This document shows positions 15,201-27,741 of a DNA stretch of 64,000 bases, one piece after another. Source of the stretch: Kalaharituber pfeilii (lineage: Eukaryota; Ascomycota; Pezizomycetes; Pezizales; Pezizaceae). Position 1 is the first letter of the stretch. Every line of letters starts with the position of its first letter. Below the pieces are notes generated by a model. The model did not search any database, was not told the DNA's origin, and was given only the letters and a program-made list of their open reading frames with translations. The stretch spans positions 2,046,001 to 2,110,000 of the forward strand of contig WHUZ01000004.1 of the NCBI GenBank assembly GCA_015179045.1, in the 5' to 3' direction. The translations under genes and the position numbers were made by a program.

Positions 15201-15301
15201 GGTTTTTAGAAACAGCAATTAACTACTTATTGTGTGCCTCCACCTCGCCCCAAGATCATCGCTTGCACGAATTCCGTACCAGGCCCCGTCACGTACTGCT
15301 C
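12268..15301. other. Intergenic 3 kb, no gene recognised
   Basis: Open frames of 65-121 codons on both strands (for example 13910-14197 +, 14434-14799 -) have no family resemblance and no continuation through plausible introns. Nothing repeated within the window was seen here. The end of the stretch should hold the promoter of the Laa2-like gene. Confidence 0.45.
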
Positions 15302-16969
15302 ATGCCAGAAACCGCTTCCCAATCCCTGAACGGCTTAGGCATTGAAAAGAACGTATCCCCGCCTGCAACGCCTGGCTGTAAGTACGACAGCTGTGTCCCA
15401 GCGTCACCTACCTGCATCGGAGTTGTTCAACTAAGCAAATTGCCCAAACCGTAGACGTCTCTGCAGAAGAGGACCACTTCTCAGACGCTAAGGAAAGCAT
15501 GAGAGATGAAGACTTCGAGAAGGCTCCCTCCACCCCAGTAAAATCGCCATTGAAGAGCGAGAATGAGGAAGACGTACCGACCCCGACGAGAATGTCACCA
15601 ATTAAGTTCAGATTTAGTACATCAATTGATCAGCCTACCGATACAGTTGCAAATAATACAACATCTATGGAAGAGACGGTCGATGATAGTGTGCGGTTAT
15701 CCGAAGGGGAAGGTGCTGAGGAAGCATTCACAAACTCAAAAGAGGGGCCAAATGACAGCGAAGGTGGAATACAGACGAGCGCATCCACAAATGATTCAGG
15801 CCAATTAGTAGACAGCGGAGACTTTGGAGAGCTAGAAACCGACATAAGCAGACCAACTGAAGCAGGACTCGGTCAAGAAACGCCGCAACAGTCCAATAAG
15901 GATGACAATGGTTTCGGTGACGGCTTTGATGACTTCGGGGAGACTGTAGAAGCTGGAGATGAGTTCGATGACTTTGAGGGTTTCGAAGAGGGCAAAGCGG
16001 CAGACGATTTCGACGACTTCACGGGATTTGAGGAGGGTACTACAATTACCAGCTTCGGGTCAATTCCTGAACCTACGCCTGCCCCGGTACCGCCAACACC
16101 AGCCGTATCGCTACTGCCTGTGGTATCTTCTCCAAAGTTACAGGGTGTCAAATGTGTTTGCTAATGGCGTGGGTAGCCGGTCATTGACTTTGATTCCTTC
16201 AACAGCAGTGAAGAAGCAAACGCTACAGTTACGAATATAGTGTCCAAGCTATACCCTTCAGACAGCATTAGTCCACATAAGAGGCCCCCGCAGAGACCTC
16301 GTACTGGGATGTTCCTTACAGAGAGAAGGCACGACTTCTAGGACCTCAATATCTTTGAAATATACTGACAAACGCATGTTTAGTGAATCCCTCTGGAACC
16401 AACTCGTCGCCCCACCCCCCCTCCAACCTCCCGACTGGAAACGCTCCCGCATCCGCCGTCTTTTCCTCGTCTCCCTCGGCGTCCCCGTTGACCTCGACGA
16501 AATCCTCCCTGCCTCCAAACAAAAGAAACTCATCCTCCCCTCATCCCGCCCCGTCCCTGCCCACATCACCTCCGACAGCAGCCCCAGCTCCCGGCGGAAC
16601 TCGACTGACTCTGCGTCCGGCTCCTCGCGGCGACCAGCGAGAAGTAGGTCACGTCCTGGGACGGCTGCAGAAAGAACATCATCGTCCCATAGGGCGTCTA
16701 AAGGGGATAAGTTTCCCCCGATGCCGGACTTTGATGAGGCAAGTGCGAGGATATTGTGTTCGACGAGTGATCTTGTATTGTCGAATTTTGATGAGAAGGA
16801 GTTGAGGGCGCATATTCGTACTCTGCAGAAGCTGACGAATACGGCGAGTGAGCTGTTGACGTATTGGTTGAAGAAGAGGGATGGAGCTATGAGTGATAAG
16901 GAGACGTTCGAAACGGTGATTGAGAGTTTGGTAGGGTATGCGCGCAAGACGAGGCAAGGCGCCAGATAA
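15302..16969 (+). CDS. Laa2-like AP-1 accessory protein (DUF5102 type)
   Basis: Four exons (15302-15377, 15455-16122, 16177-16328, 16384-16969) give 493 residues. The N-terminal half is acidic and disordered. Near residues 180-225 it carries repeated phenylalanine motifs, FGDGFDDFGE, FDDFEGFEEG and FDDFTGFEEG, of the kind that bind the AP-1 gamma-ear. The C-terminal half has the conserved block SLWNQLVAPPPLQPPDWKRS followed by SRIRRLFLVSLGVPVDLDEI, which I recognise from fungal DUF5102 proteins related to yeast Laa2 (YBL010C), a cofactor of Laa1 and AP-1 in clathrin coats at the trans-Golgi and endosomes. The third intron (16329-16383) has a GC donor, AG|GCACGA; no GT is near and both neighbouring frames require it. 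The start was chosen as the ATG opening the only frame continuous with exon 2. Confidence 0.82.
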
Positions 16970-17965
16970 AGTTTATGTTTTTTCTCTGTTATTTCAAGGG
17001 TTCATTCTACATTTTTCCCGGAGAGCATGGGGTCTCTATTTGTTATGAACTTAATGAGGAGTTTCTCCGTGTTGGTGTGCAAGCATATATTGTTGCTATT
17101 ATGTTGCATCTATTCACACTATTAATGCATATTAGTCTCTGGACCCCACTGGTATACGAAATTAATGGTTTGTCTTTTGGGATTTATGGACTGGGGGGGG
17201 GATTCATCCTAGGGATATATGGACAGGACTGTTTGAGGTCAGGTGATTTCTGGGGGATATTTGAAGAATCACAGAAAAAGACCTGAAGACAAGGATTGAA
17301 ATGATATCTAGCAGTATCATGGACATTGTAGGCATGAAACGGGATTATATTGGGGGACGCCTATAGTTATTTGCATCTTGTCCAATACGGACTGTTTAAG
17401 AACAGGCTATCTGCTTACATCACCAGACCAACTCCCCTTGCTGCAGTTAGAATTACGTTATTGTTATGGCCTTCCAGGAGCAAGTGTTTGATAGAAGGCG
17501 CCGTGAGGGTTTTGGAATGGAGCCTCCTTTGTAGTGAAGTTGTCCTTCCATTCTCGAATGCAGAGGCCCGGCAGCGCGCGATATGCCCTGTGTCTCTCAT
17601 GCCGCGCCATCGACCCCTGCGATATGATAGGATCCAACGAGCGGTATGTATTATACCCGCAACGAGCGTCACCCCTCTCACGGCGCATGAAGCACCGTAC
17701 CCAGACTGTCTTTATTTTTATGCCCCCTCCGCTACCGGTAGCACAGCAATCCCTCCCAAGAAAAAAGATAAACGCCTGTCCACTAGCTAACTGGGCTGAC
17801 CAACCACCAGATTCTTCTCAGTACCTTACCTAGCACGACACGCTTCCCATCTTCCTCCCAGCCGCTAAAACGTCCCACGCCTTCTTTGTTCCTCTCCAAC
17901 GCCATCAACGCTCCCTAGCCTCACACAGTACTGATCCGAAGAATAACATTATCATTTGATCAAAA
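16970..17965. other. Intergenic between the Laa2-like gene and dynein light chain
   Basis: No gene recognised. The frames at 16975-17286 and 17350-17790 overlap frames on the other strand and have no family resemblance. A CT-rich stretch just before 17966 is probably the LC8 leader. Confidence 0.45.
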
Positions 17966-18761
17966 ATGGGTGTGGACGGTACGAGAGCAGGTGTGGACAC
18001 AAAATTGAATGTGGATAAGAGTAAGTTCCACACCTCGCTCCTGAGCTCACCAAAACTGCTCGATTACCTATGAACCCTTTATCGCGACTAACAATGCTTC
18101 GCCCACATTCAGCAAATGCTATTATTAAGTCCGTGGACATGGTCTGTTTCCCATAGCGCCAGTTACGCCTGTCTCGCAGTGAATGATAAACTTGGGACTG
18201 ATTCCTTTGACAGGCCGAGGACATGCAACAGTACTCAATTCAAGTTGGTACGTTTTCGAATCTGCTCCCTGTCTATTGGGCGAAGCTGACATCAGGGAAA
18301 ATAGCTAAGGAGGCCATGGCTCAATTCAATATCGAAAAGGTGAGCCCGGAGGAGCCAGTCATTCTTCAAACTCGATAGGGTTACTGACCCTCTACTACCA
18401 GGAAATTGCCCAGCACATAAAGAAGGAGGTAGGTTCAATTGCCCAGTTCTCGCTCTAGAATTTGGTTTCGGTTGCCTAACTATCTCTGCAGTTCGATAGC
18501 CGCCACGGATCCACATGTAAGTTCTGTCTTGGAACCTATTTAGTATCTCTTAATAGAGCCTAACATCTTCATTAACAGGGCATTGCATTGTTGGAAGAAA
18601 CTTCGGCAGTTTTGTCACACATGGTACTTGTCCCAATGTTTAGATTCTCCTGTGAACAGTTCTTGAAGGCTAACCGTAATCCATTTACACCAACAGAGAC
18701 GAAACATTTCATATACTTCTATGTTGGCAACTTAGCTGTGCTACTATTTAAGACCGCATAA
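17966..18761 (+). CDS. Dynein light chain LC8 (DYNLL)
   Basis: Eight exons give 104 residues: 17966-18020, 18113-18141, 18214-18247, 18305-18339, 18402-18428, 18492-18516, 18579-18623, 18697-18761. After an 18-residue extension the protein follows the LC8 fold closely: [58 protein letters not shown] and a final LLFKTA. LC8 is a homodimeric hub that binds linear TQT-type peptides in dynein intermediate chain and many other partners, supporting dynein transport, nuclear migration and nuclear pore assembly. Seven introns in a 315 nt coding sequence, with five consecutive internal exons of 25-35 nt, is unusually fragmented. All splice sites are GT-AG and the summed frame closes exactly. Confidence 0.96.
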
Positions 18762-18797
18762 AAATTCCAGCGCCTGATGACACCATTATTTCGGTTT

Positions 18798-18856
18798 TTT
18801 TTTTTTTTCTTTTTCTTTCTTTTCTTTTTCTTTTCTTTTTTTTTTTTTTTTTTTTG
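18798..18856. repeat. T-rich simple tract in the LC8 3' UTR
   Basis: Runs of T broken by single C (TTTTCTTTC pattern), starting about 37 nt after the LC8 stop and ending in a T run. Direct observation; probably slippage-prone low-complexity DNA transcribed as a U-rich 3' UTR. Confidence 0.75.
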
Positions 18857-20286
18857 TCTTTTTGGATTGGGGCCAGGTTCCGGGAGTCACTCCGGGCGGG
18901 ATAGGCGGCAAAATGACACTGAGTAGACGATCTGCACTTACGACATGCAATTCAAATATAGGCAATTACGGACCTTATGCGGATGAATATGAAGAAAATG
19001 ACCGTCAACCAGTTATTCATCTTTTTCGCTCGATCATGAAGAAGTGCATGTGATGGGTTGTGGATTCTGGAGTCAGATGTATGTGGGGAGGGGGAGGGGC
19101 TGAGAGATGACTATTTACTTTTTCCTCATTTTATGCTCATTTATGCTTCTCCCCTTTGAATTCTGTGAGCGGTTACATAGTACTCTAGTGTGTTAAGTCG
19201 GAGTTCTTTTTTTTTTCTTCCCTTTTTCAAGTATTGACTAAAATGATTCCTCTAATTCCGGTTGACCGGTAGACTTTGACAATCAAAGGACTCGAACCCA
19301 AATTTTGTTGTTTTTACTTTGCCTTACCCTCGTGCATATGCTTTATATTGTTTTTTCCTCGGTGTTTATCTTCAGGTTAATAGCTCGATACCATATTATG
19401 CTCGCATCACATTTCACATGGTTTTTCGACACGGGCTTCCAATATTGAGCTGGGCCCCACTTACCCTCTGGAATGATTTCCCAAATACCCCTCGAACATA
19501 AATTGTCCTTCCGTTACATTTCAGAATGAACAAAACAGAGATTAGAAAGTTATAAGCAACGTCAATCAACGCAGCAGTTTTTTTATTTTGTGCAACACTT
19601 GGGGTGCATCCTAGGCCATGCAGATTTATTGAGTGCTCCAAGGTACTGTGTATCGTGATTGGTTGACTTGACAGAGGGGTAGATTGAGGCCACCTTAACC
19701 ACATGGCTGACTTGTGGATGTGCACTCTGTTCACGACCGGGCATGTATGATCGGGGAGGCCATGGGTGTATCATGCAAATATCGACAACTGCACCCTCCA
19801 ACCTCGATGATGCATAATGTAAGCAATGACAACCTCAGGGAAGTAATCGCTGGACAGGATTCATATGTCGTGATGTAGTTGGCGTAAAGTACTTGAGTCC
19901 ATTCAAATTCAACGCCAAACGGATTGTTTGAATGTGTTGGCAGGTATCCAACAAAAGGCTACTACAATATGTCCTGTACCTCACGATGCGCCTGGTAGGA
20001 ACTGAAGAGTTCTTCTTACAGTGGAAATTCCCTGGACTTTCTGCACAAAGTCACTCTTGTGAGAGGTTATGTTGCCATTAGTTGATTGCCCCGTGCCCTT
20101 GGGCATCCCAGCAACATACTCATGCCAGGGTACTACAAGATGACGCAAGCATATGCATCTGAAATTAGAAATATCTCCACTACCTACTTCATACCAACAA
20201 AGAGTACTTACCCACTCTGGGGAACGACGCTACTTGAGCAGGTACTCACGCCTAGCATGGGGACGAGTGTTTTGGGAACAAGGTTC

Positions 20287-20438
20287 TATTAAAAAAATAA
20301 AAGAAAAAGAAAAAAAAAAAGAAAAAAGAAAACAATCTTCTTGTTGTCACAAGCTCTGTATGAATGCTGTATGCACAGTGAGTATCCCCCCCGAAAAAAG
20401 CTAAAAAAAAAAAAAGAAAAAAAAAAAAAAAAAAAAAG
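20287..20438. repeat. A-rich purine simple tracts
   Basis: Two blocks of A runs broken by single G (about 20290-20330 and 20402-20438) flank about 70 nt of mixed sequence. They create the Lys/Glu and Phe-rich false frames in this region. Confidence 0.75.
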
Positions 20439-21870
20439 CTTTCTATGGCATACATGTTCAAATAACCCACCAACACTCACTCGCGATCTTAGGGGGGTTT
20501 TTTTTTTCATTTTTTTGATTTGAAATGTTTTTGGAACTGGCGTGTATCCCCAAACTTCTTTCCCTTTTTGTATATGTACTTGCATATAATGTACGTACGA
20601 TTTCTCCCCTATACGAATCCCCAACTATCCTCCAAACCCGACCATATACCATGGCAAAACATACTTGACATACTTAGCCCCTCCCTTTCCCCTCCCAGCC
20701 TCAAAAAAAAAAGTGACGTACTATACATATAACCACGGTCTCATACTGATAGTAACTAGTAAGTAACGAGTTACAGACGCTTTCTGAACTTGTAAGTTCA
20801 AACCCCATTCTCACCAAGACGCCCCCGTTACAAAAAGGGGAACATACCTGTCCACTAAAAAATAGAAAGAAAACGTATATATATTATTTTTATTTTATTT
20901 TATATATATATATATTCTACAAAAAACAAGACCCTAGATGCAAAAGTCAAAGTTACTCATGATGCTTTGTCTAATAGTATATAAGTGGGTGTATCTGCAT
21001 AAGGTTTCTGAGGGGGATCTCTTCCTTTCCCCTGTCAACGTATACCGAGTGCGTACGAAAGGGGATTACCCTCAGATTTTTTGAATTTAAGCAAACCTGC
21101 CACCTGTAAGATATATAATTTTGAGTAGCCTTGTACTCGCCTTTCATTAGGTAGTACTCTAGTGTTGAAAACACATAGGATAGACCTTACATGTATCAAG
21201 AATATATTACTAACATTGGCTCTCAAAGTATCACGTAGAATGTACAACAGTCCAAGTATGCTTCCCCCCCCCTTTTCTGTTCTATACTATAGGCAACAGC
21301 TGATGGCAAACTTCAATAGCCCAGTTCGCCGCAACACGAACCTCTGCCACATACAGTCATTCTCGTTCTCCAGTCACATAAGTAGATGCTAGTACAAAGC
21401 TATATCCACTTCTCTAAATACTCTTCATCTGCTATCTACCCTTCTCTCCTCCCACCGACCCGGACCGTCCCTGCTAACGGTCCCCCATCACGTCGTCCCG
21501 TCCCTAGTATAGAAAGTAGAAAAACAAAAAGACAAGACCAAGAAAATTAAGATTTTCACCATTGCAATGTAAGAAAAGGAAATAAAGAAGTTAGTGAAAC
21601 GCATATAAAACCAAATCACACACACAGATACACGCACACGATGTAAATAAGTAAAAATCCGAAACATTTAACAACACACTCGTTGCAAAACGGAAAGGAA
21701 TAGACATAGATATGTTAAATGAAAGGAAAAATCGTCAATGCAAAACGTATGTATAGTATCATCGTCATCATAGTGAACGAAAAGGAAAAGCATAAAGACA
21801 GGAAAACGACAAGGCTGACTCCACCCAGCGACTGCCCACTACCCATAGTCGTAGATAGGGCCGCCACAGT

Positions 21871-24800
21871 TTATCGCACAGAGACACCAGACCGCTTGCT
21901 GTACATCCTGGCCGCGATATTCATCGACATGAGCTCTTGGAAGAGCAGTTTCGCTGCGTACGGTAGATGAATCTGCGATATCCTCGTCTTGTTTCCGCAG
22001 GGTCTGCATTCGAAGAGGTTCTTCTTGAGGTTGCTACACAAGATCCAAAACATTAGCGCTCATCGCGGTGGTGTTAGATGGCAACAATGGGGTAACGGAG
22101 AACTTACGCAATGGGTGTCATCAGCCCACAAATATCACAAATATGCACTCTGAACGCATCGGAAACTTCAAACAGTCTCTCCTTCAAGAATGCCGCCGCA
22201 CCGTGCGCAATCATACAGTCGCGCTCCATCTCTCCGAAACGGAGACCACCATCACGAGCTCTTCCTTCCACGGGCTGTCGAGTCAAGATCTGTACAGGTC
22301 CACGAGCACGCGCGTGAATCTTGTCATCCACCATGTGTCTGAGACGTTGGTAGTATGTGGGGCCTAAGAAAACTTGGGCAACGAGCTTGCGGCCAGTGTG
22401 TCCGTTGTACATGACTTCGAAGCCGCGTGATTGATACCCGTGTTCGCGGAGAAGTTTGGAGATGGAGTCGACGGTGACGTCTCTGTGATATATGTTAAAA
22501 ATGTGTACATGGAAAAACGCAAGCAGTGAGGGTAATTACGTGAATGGAGTAGCATCCCCTTCATATCCTCTGAGTGAGGAGACCTTAGAAAGCTGACACT
22601 CAATCAAATGCGCAATTGTCATACGAGATGGAATGGCATGAGGATTTATGACTATTCAGAATCATTAATATCAAATAGTCAAAGAGTGACAGAAACGACG
22701 GTAACTTACTCAAATCTGGAACAATGCCCTCCGCCGTGAAAGGCATGTCCTCATTCCGGTACGTAATACCAATTGTACCCTTCTGCCCGTGACGCGACGC
22801 AAACTTGTCACCAATCTGCGGAACCTTCGTCGTCCTCATGCGGACCTTGACGAACTTCAAACCTTCCTGATTGGTTGTCACCATGACCTGGTCGACAATA
22901 CCATTCTCAGTACTCCTAAGGGGTGTAGACACGTCTCTCTTAGTATGGAACTTGGTCCTCTGTCCCAATTCTTCCTGGTTTGGCGCAATTGGTGCAGTCT
23001 TTCCGATGATAATATCCTCCCCAGAGACACGGACGCCAGGGGCGACCAAACCATCTTCATCCAGCTTGTCGTAGGTACCGTGCTTAAGTCTGAGAGTATT
23101 ACCCCGAGAGGGTTTCTCAAACTCTTCGACCACTGACATACCAATACGCTTCTCTTGATCCATATACGTTCTGTAAAAGAGAGACCGGAAGAGGCCTCTG
23201 TCAATAGAGCTCTGGTTCATAATGACAGAATCTTCTTGGTTATAACCACTGTAGCAAAGAATAGCCACAATGGCGTTCTGTCCAGCAGGGAGTTCTCTGA
23301 ACTTGAGGAACTCCATAGAACGTGTTGTTCCAAGCGGTTTCTGCGGGTAGTAAAGAATATTTGCCATTGTATCCATGCGCTCGCGGTAATTTGTTAAGAA
23401 GACACCCATAGCTTGTTTACCCATAGCAGACTGATAAGTATTACGTGGAGACTGTGCCACAGGTCAGATTCAACGTTCTTAATTGTGGGTGTACGAGAGA
23501 AACTCACCTGATTGTGATCAGGGAACGGAATGATACTTGCACAAATACCTAATATCATGCTTGGATGAATCTCGCAATGTGTCCACGTGTGCGCAAACTT
23601 GTTCACTGCCGCCTTGACTCTCTGAGCTGGGTCAACCTCCTGCTGGATCTCATAACCAGCATGAAACTGTCGTGATGTCTCAAGATCCTCTGGCGTCATG
23701 ACAATCATCACGGTTTCCTCCTCCTCGGCATCAATATATTCCACAACACCATCTGCTAGCAATCCTTGCCAGCCAAAACGTTGGTTCTCATCTTCAATTT
23801 CGCGGTCATCTTCAAGCTTGTTGATATGATGCTTCTGCAAAACAAGCTCTCCACGACGTGGACTAGCAGGATCATTATCTACCACGAACAGCGGGCGACA
23901 TATCCTTCCAGCATCAGTAAAGATCTTGAATTCTCGGTTGCGGATATCTTGAATCAACGAGACCTCCGAACCGATGTGACCTTGTCGCCTAAGTTTCTGA
24001 ATGGTCCTAACAATGAAGTTGGGGTCACGATGAATACCAACCCACACACCGTTGACAAAGATCTTTGTCGCATGCGGTGATCGAGATGGCTCATATTCTT
24101 CAAGAACTTCCATATTACGTTGAAGCATGAATTCGATGATTGGCCCAGCTGGCGTGCCAACAGAGACATACGACATCAATGCCAAATTCTTGACCAGACC
24201 GCACGCTTGACCTTCCGGAGTCTCGGCAGGACAGACAAGACCCCAATGTGTATTGTGCAACTGACGAGGCTTTGCGATCTTTCCATCTCGACCAATTGGT
24301 GTATTGGTACGGCGTAAATGCGAGAGTGTAGACGCGAATGTGTATCGGTTCAGGACCTGAGAGACACCGGCGCGGGCACTAGCGGCCTTTTTCTGCTCAC
24401 CCCAGTTTCCTGTGGCGAGAGAGTACTTTAAGCCGTTCGTGATGGTGGTAGACTTGACAGCCAATGTAAGGTTAAACTCCCTGCTACTCTCTACACACTT
24501 TTGGAGGTACTTGTAGACATCCTTGGTAAGCTTCTTGAACAGTGTCCGGAACAATCCGGCAAGCAATGGGCCAGCCAAATCAAGGCGCTTCTTGCCAAAG
24601 TGATCTCTGTCATCGGGTTCTTTCCGCTCCAGCGCACAAAGTAACATTTGATGCACCATATATCCTAAGAAAAAGGCCTTCCTGGTCTCGCTACCTGCCT
24701 TTTGCGAGATGTGTGGTAAGAACTCCTTCTGCAGAATTTCTCGTGCATAGCGAACACGCTTCTCCTTTGCAACTCCAGATGAAGAACCTCTTCGTCCTAT

Positions 24801-25802
24801 AAAGTCAAGAGCAATTTCCCTCTTCTGGATGACGAACGCCTCTTCTAAGCAAGGTTTCAACATGTCCAACATCTGGACGTCATTTCGGTCATAACAGACA
24901 TGGTTCAAAATATCCTCGTCCGGAATAACACCCAAAGCTCTGAAAACAATAGCCACTGGGATATCGCTTTTAATGTAAGGTAGTGTCGATTTGATTGTCT
25001 GTCCATAGCCTCCCCTAGAGTCCATCTTTCCAAACATCTTGATCTGCATACTGCTAATCAATCGTGATCCCTTCTCTACCGCACTTCGAATCTCCGCAAT
25101 ATAAGGCGTTGGTGATGGCAATGCCTTTTTGAAGACTTGAACGATGTTGGCCGCACTTCGTTCCTGGGCAATCAGGACCTTTTCGGAACCATTTATAATA
25201 AAGTATCCTCCTTGATCGTATGGACATTCATTCAGGATGTAAAGCCCATTTTCGTCAAACCCCTTCAGGTTACAATACTGCGACTTCAGCATCATAGGCA
25301 TTTTGCCCACAAAGACTTGCACACCCTCATCATCGTCGCCGCCCTCCTCAGTCTGCCAAAACAGCTTTCTGGTCTTCTCCCCCGATGTTGGCTGCCCATC
25401 CTCATCGTCTTCGTCCATTTCATCGTCTTCTGACTCTCTTGCCACCATCACCTTCTTCTTCATCTTAACGTACAGAGGAGATGAGTATGTTAAGTTTCTC
25501 AATCTCGCCTCCTGCGGAATCATCAACCCCGTGTGCCCATCTCCTTCCGTCATTGACGGCCGTGACAGCGACAAGTCCTCGAACTTAATTTCGTACCGCC
25601 TCAGAACAATGTTGTCATCGTTAACAGGCGTATTCTGATCCAAGGTAAGCACTGAGTCCTCCTCCACGAGCTCCTGCATGGTCGACATGACGAATTCATC
25701 GAACGAGTCGAGCTGCTGAGAAACGAGACCCTTTGCGTCGAAGAAGGCCGAGATGACCTGCCAGCAGTCTTCGCTGGTAATCTCATCGTTGTAATCTTCC
25801 AT
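21871..25802 (-). CDS. RPB2: RNA polymerase II second-largest subunit Rpb2
   Basis: Five exons on the minus strand (25802-23508, 23451-22710, 22651-22540, 22482-22108, 22033-21871) encode 1,228 residues; yeast Rpb2 has 1,224. Landmarks are [20 protein letters not shown], the active-centre block [20 protein letters not shown], the hybrid-binding [15 protein letters not shown], and the C-terminal zinc site with CDIC and CRPC that packs against Rpb1 in the clamp. The end [20 protein letters not shown] is standard. A Glu/Asp-rich insertion lies near residues 125-150. Rpb2 forms the DNA cleft, protrusion, lobe and wall of Pol II. The gene diverges from UTP11 across 645 bp. All four introns are short GT-AG introns, the exon sum is in frame, and nothing looks broken. 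Confidence 0.98.
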
Positions 25803-26447
25803 GGTTGATTCGCTGTATCGAGTCGACTACTCCCCTGTACTAACTGGTGGTACTGTATCTATGGTTTCAGATCTTGCTGTCCCAGTAAAGGGCTGGCGAG
25901 AAGCCTTGCAAAGAGCGCGATGTCGTAACGCGGTGGAGCGCCGCTGCTCCGAGTGACAAGCCGCGCTGTGGACACACGGGGCGGTGCAATGCAGACCAGT
26001 ACAGTTGCAAGAGCACTGATTTCTGGGGAGTCGTTGAGCTGTGAGAGAACGTTGAGAAGCGAGGGGTGGCAATTGGGGATGAAAAGGGCCCCAAGCAGTT
26101 GGATGAAGGAGGGCGCTTTAGCTCTGCATGCGAGAACACCGGAACCCTTAGCAGCCTTGGGGGGGGCCGCGGCTTACTAACGGAAGTCTGAAAGCGCCGC
26201 CTTCCCGCAAGTAGTAAGGCGATGCGTTTGCAATGCGGCTCCGGGAAGCTAAAACTGCGCCAAGCGCGAGGGCCGGCCGCCAAGCCTGCGCCTAAACCCT
26301 GCCACACCTGACACACTTGGAAATCTTGGCGGGCAGCAAGATCCTCAGCGAAGCTCACCACCAAAAAAACGGCAAATCACAGGGCCACTGACACGTTCCT
26401 GCCGCAGCACCAAAGACAAGGTCCCAGCTAAGCAGCGCTCGCCTACC
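25803..26447. promoter_or_regulatory. Shared divergent promoter of RPB2 and UTP11
   Basis: 645 bp separate the start codons of RPB2 (-) and UTP11 (+). The middle is GC-rich with no obvious TATA box, and includes a G-rich/GGCCGG patch at about 26160-26290. The promoter role is inferred from gene orientation. Frames inside it (25867-26364 -) look like chance GC-rich frames. Confidence 0.6.
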
Positions 26448-27364
26448 ATGTCGTCGATGAGAAACGCCGTTCAGGTGCGACTGCATCCCCCCCCTCCCCG
26501 AATTTAATCCGCTATTGTGGAATGAGTGCTAACATTCTCTTCCTCTTCCGCAGCGGCGTAACCACAAGGAGCGGGCGCAACCTCTCGAGCGCCAGAAGTG
26601 GGGTTTTCTCGAGAAGAAGAAGGTGCGTCCTTTGAGCCCCGCCAGAGCCGCCAACGTACCTAACATCGCTCTGTTCCACGCAGGACTATCGCCTTCGCGC
26701 CAAAGACTACAATGCCAAAAAAGCCCGCCTCAAGGCCCTGCAAGAGAAGGCCTCAACACGCAACCCAGATGAATTCTACTACAAAATGGTCAATTCCCGC
26801 ACCAAGGGAGGCATCCAGATAGCCGACCGTGGGAACAAGGCCCTAGACAATGACACCGTTAAGCTCCTCAAGACACAGGACGCTGGATACCTGCGAGTCA
26901 AAAACGCCATTGAGCGCAAGGCCATCGAACGGTTAGAAGTAGAAGCAGCCCTTCTAGAAATAGATAACCAAACACCAGGGAAGAAGCGCAAGCATACAAT
27001 ATTTGTTGAGTCAAAAGCGGAGGCAAAAGAGTTTGACCCAGTCAAACACTTCGATACCGTGCCGGAGTTATTAGATCGTGCATATAATAGGCCTACGAAA
27101 GAGCAACTTGCTCTGCTAAGGATCCATGAGCAAGTACCTGAGCTGGAAGAGTTAGAGTTAAAGTCAAATAGGTCAGAAAAGCTGCGGCAACGGAAAAAGA
27201 GAGCAAAGGCTAGAGAAAACAAACTTAGGGAGTTAGCCTCGAGGATGAAGCGGAGTGAAGAACTTACAGTAGCCGAAAGAGAACTTGCGCTACAGCGAGA
27301 ACGAATGGGCAAAGCAGTAGGCTTCGGAAAGCCAGGGAAGTGGGGGAAAGAAAGAAAAAAGTAG
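26448..27364 (+). CDS. UTP11: U3 snoRNA-associated protein 11, SSU processome
   Basis: Exons 26448-26474, 26554-26622 and 26684-27364 give 258 residues, close to yeast Utp11 (250). The N-terminal block MSSMRNAVQRRNHKERAQP, then WGFLEKKKDYRLRAKDYN, is the Utp11 signature. It continues with NPDEFYYKMVNSRTKGGI, and the C terminus is very basic and coiled. Utp11 is part of the 90S/SSU processome in the nucleolus and is needed for 18S rRNA maturation. Early introns interrupt the first 32 codons, a position seen often in fungal ribosome-biogenesis genes. It diverges from RPB2 and its 3' end converges on the MPP-beta gene with 377 bp between stops. Confidence 0.95.
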
Positions 27365-27741
27365 TCAAAGGAATCAAAATGTTTTGATCATCTGCGTTCC
27401 TTTTATTTTGTGTACATCTAGTAATTCTTGAACTTAATTGGATTCAGGACAAATGTTAATGTCGTGTTGAATATCCCCTGTTCCTCACGCTGTAATGTTT
27501 ACACTCAACAGAATTACCAGCTTTATTAGCGGTGAACCTCTAGCATTACTGGGGAAGTAAATGGCAGGCTGCAAAGGAGAACTATCAAACAGAGGAATGT
27601 CTTCTAAATAAAAGATAAATACATTTATACAGCAACGCTCGATTTGTTTTCCCAACCCATTCCGTCACTCTGCTACGATTCATTATGAAGATCCAAAGAA
27701 AGGAAGAAAAAATCAATACCATCTATAGCCTATTCCATCAT
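27365..27741. other. Intergenic, convergent 3' ends of UTP11 and MPP beta
   Basis: 377 bp of AT-rich sequence between two stop codons. It should hold both 3' UTRs. No other feature seen. Confidence 0.6.

Larger units (their letters stand above)
18762..21870. other. Intergenic 3.1 kb between convergent LC8 and RPB2
   Basis: No gene recognised. The stretch contains a T/C-rich simple tract (about 18798-18856), long A-rich purine tracts (about 20290-20330 and 20402-20438) and AT-rich (TA)n sequence (about 20875-20915). The many short frames are products of these tracts. The A-rich ORFs at 20153-20652 on both strands are low complexity. Confidence 0.5.

Noticed and set aside
19280..19315. Minus-strand GGGTTCGAGTCC resembling a tRNA B box
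   Set aside because: Flanking bases do not form a T stem, and no complementary acceptor stem or A box was found at the right distance.
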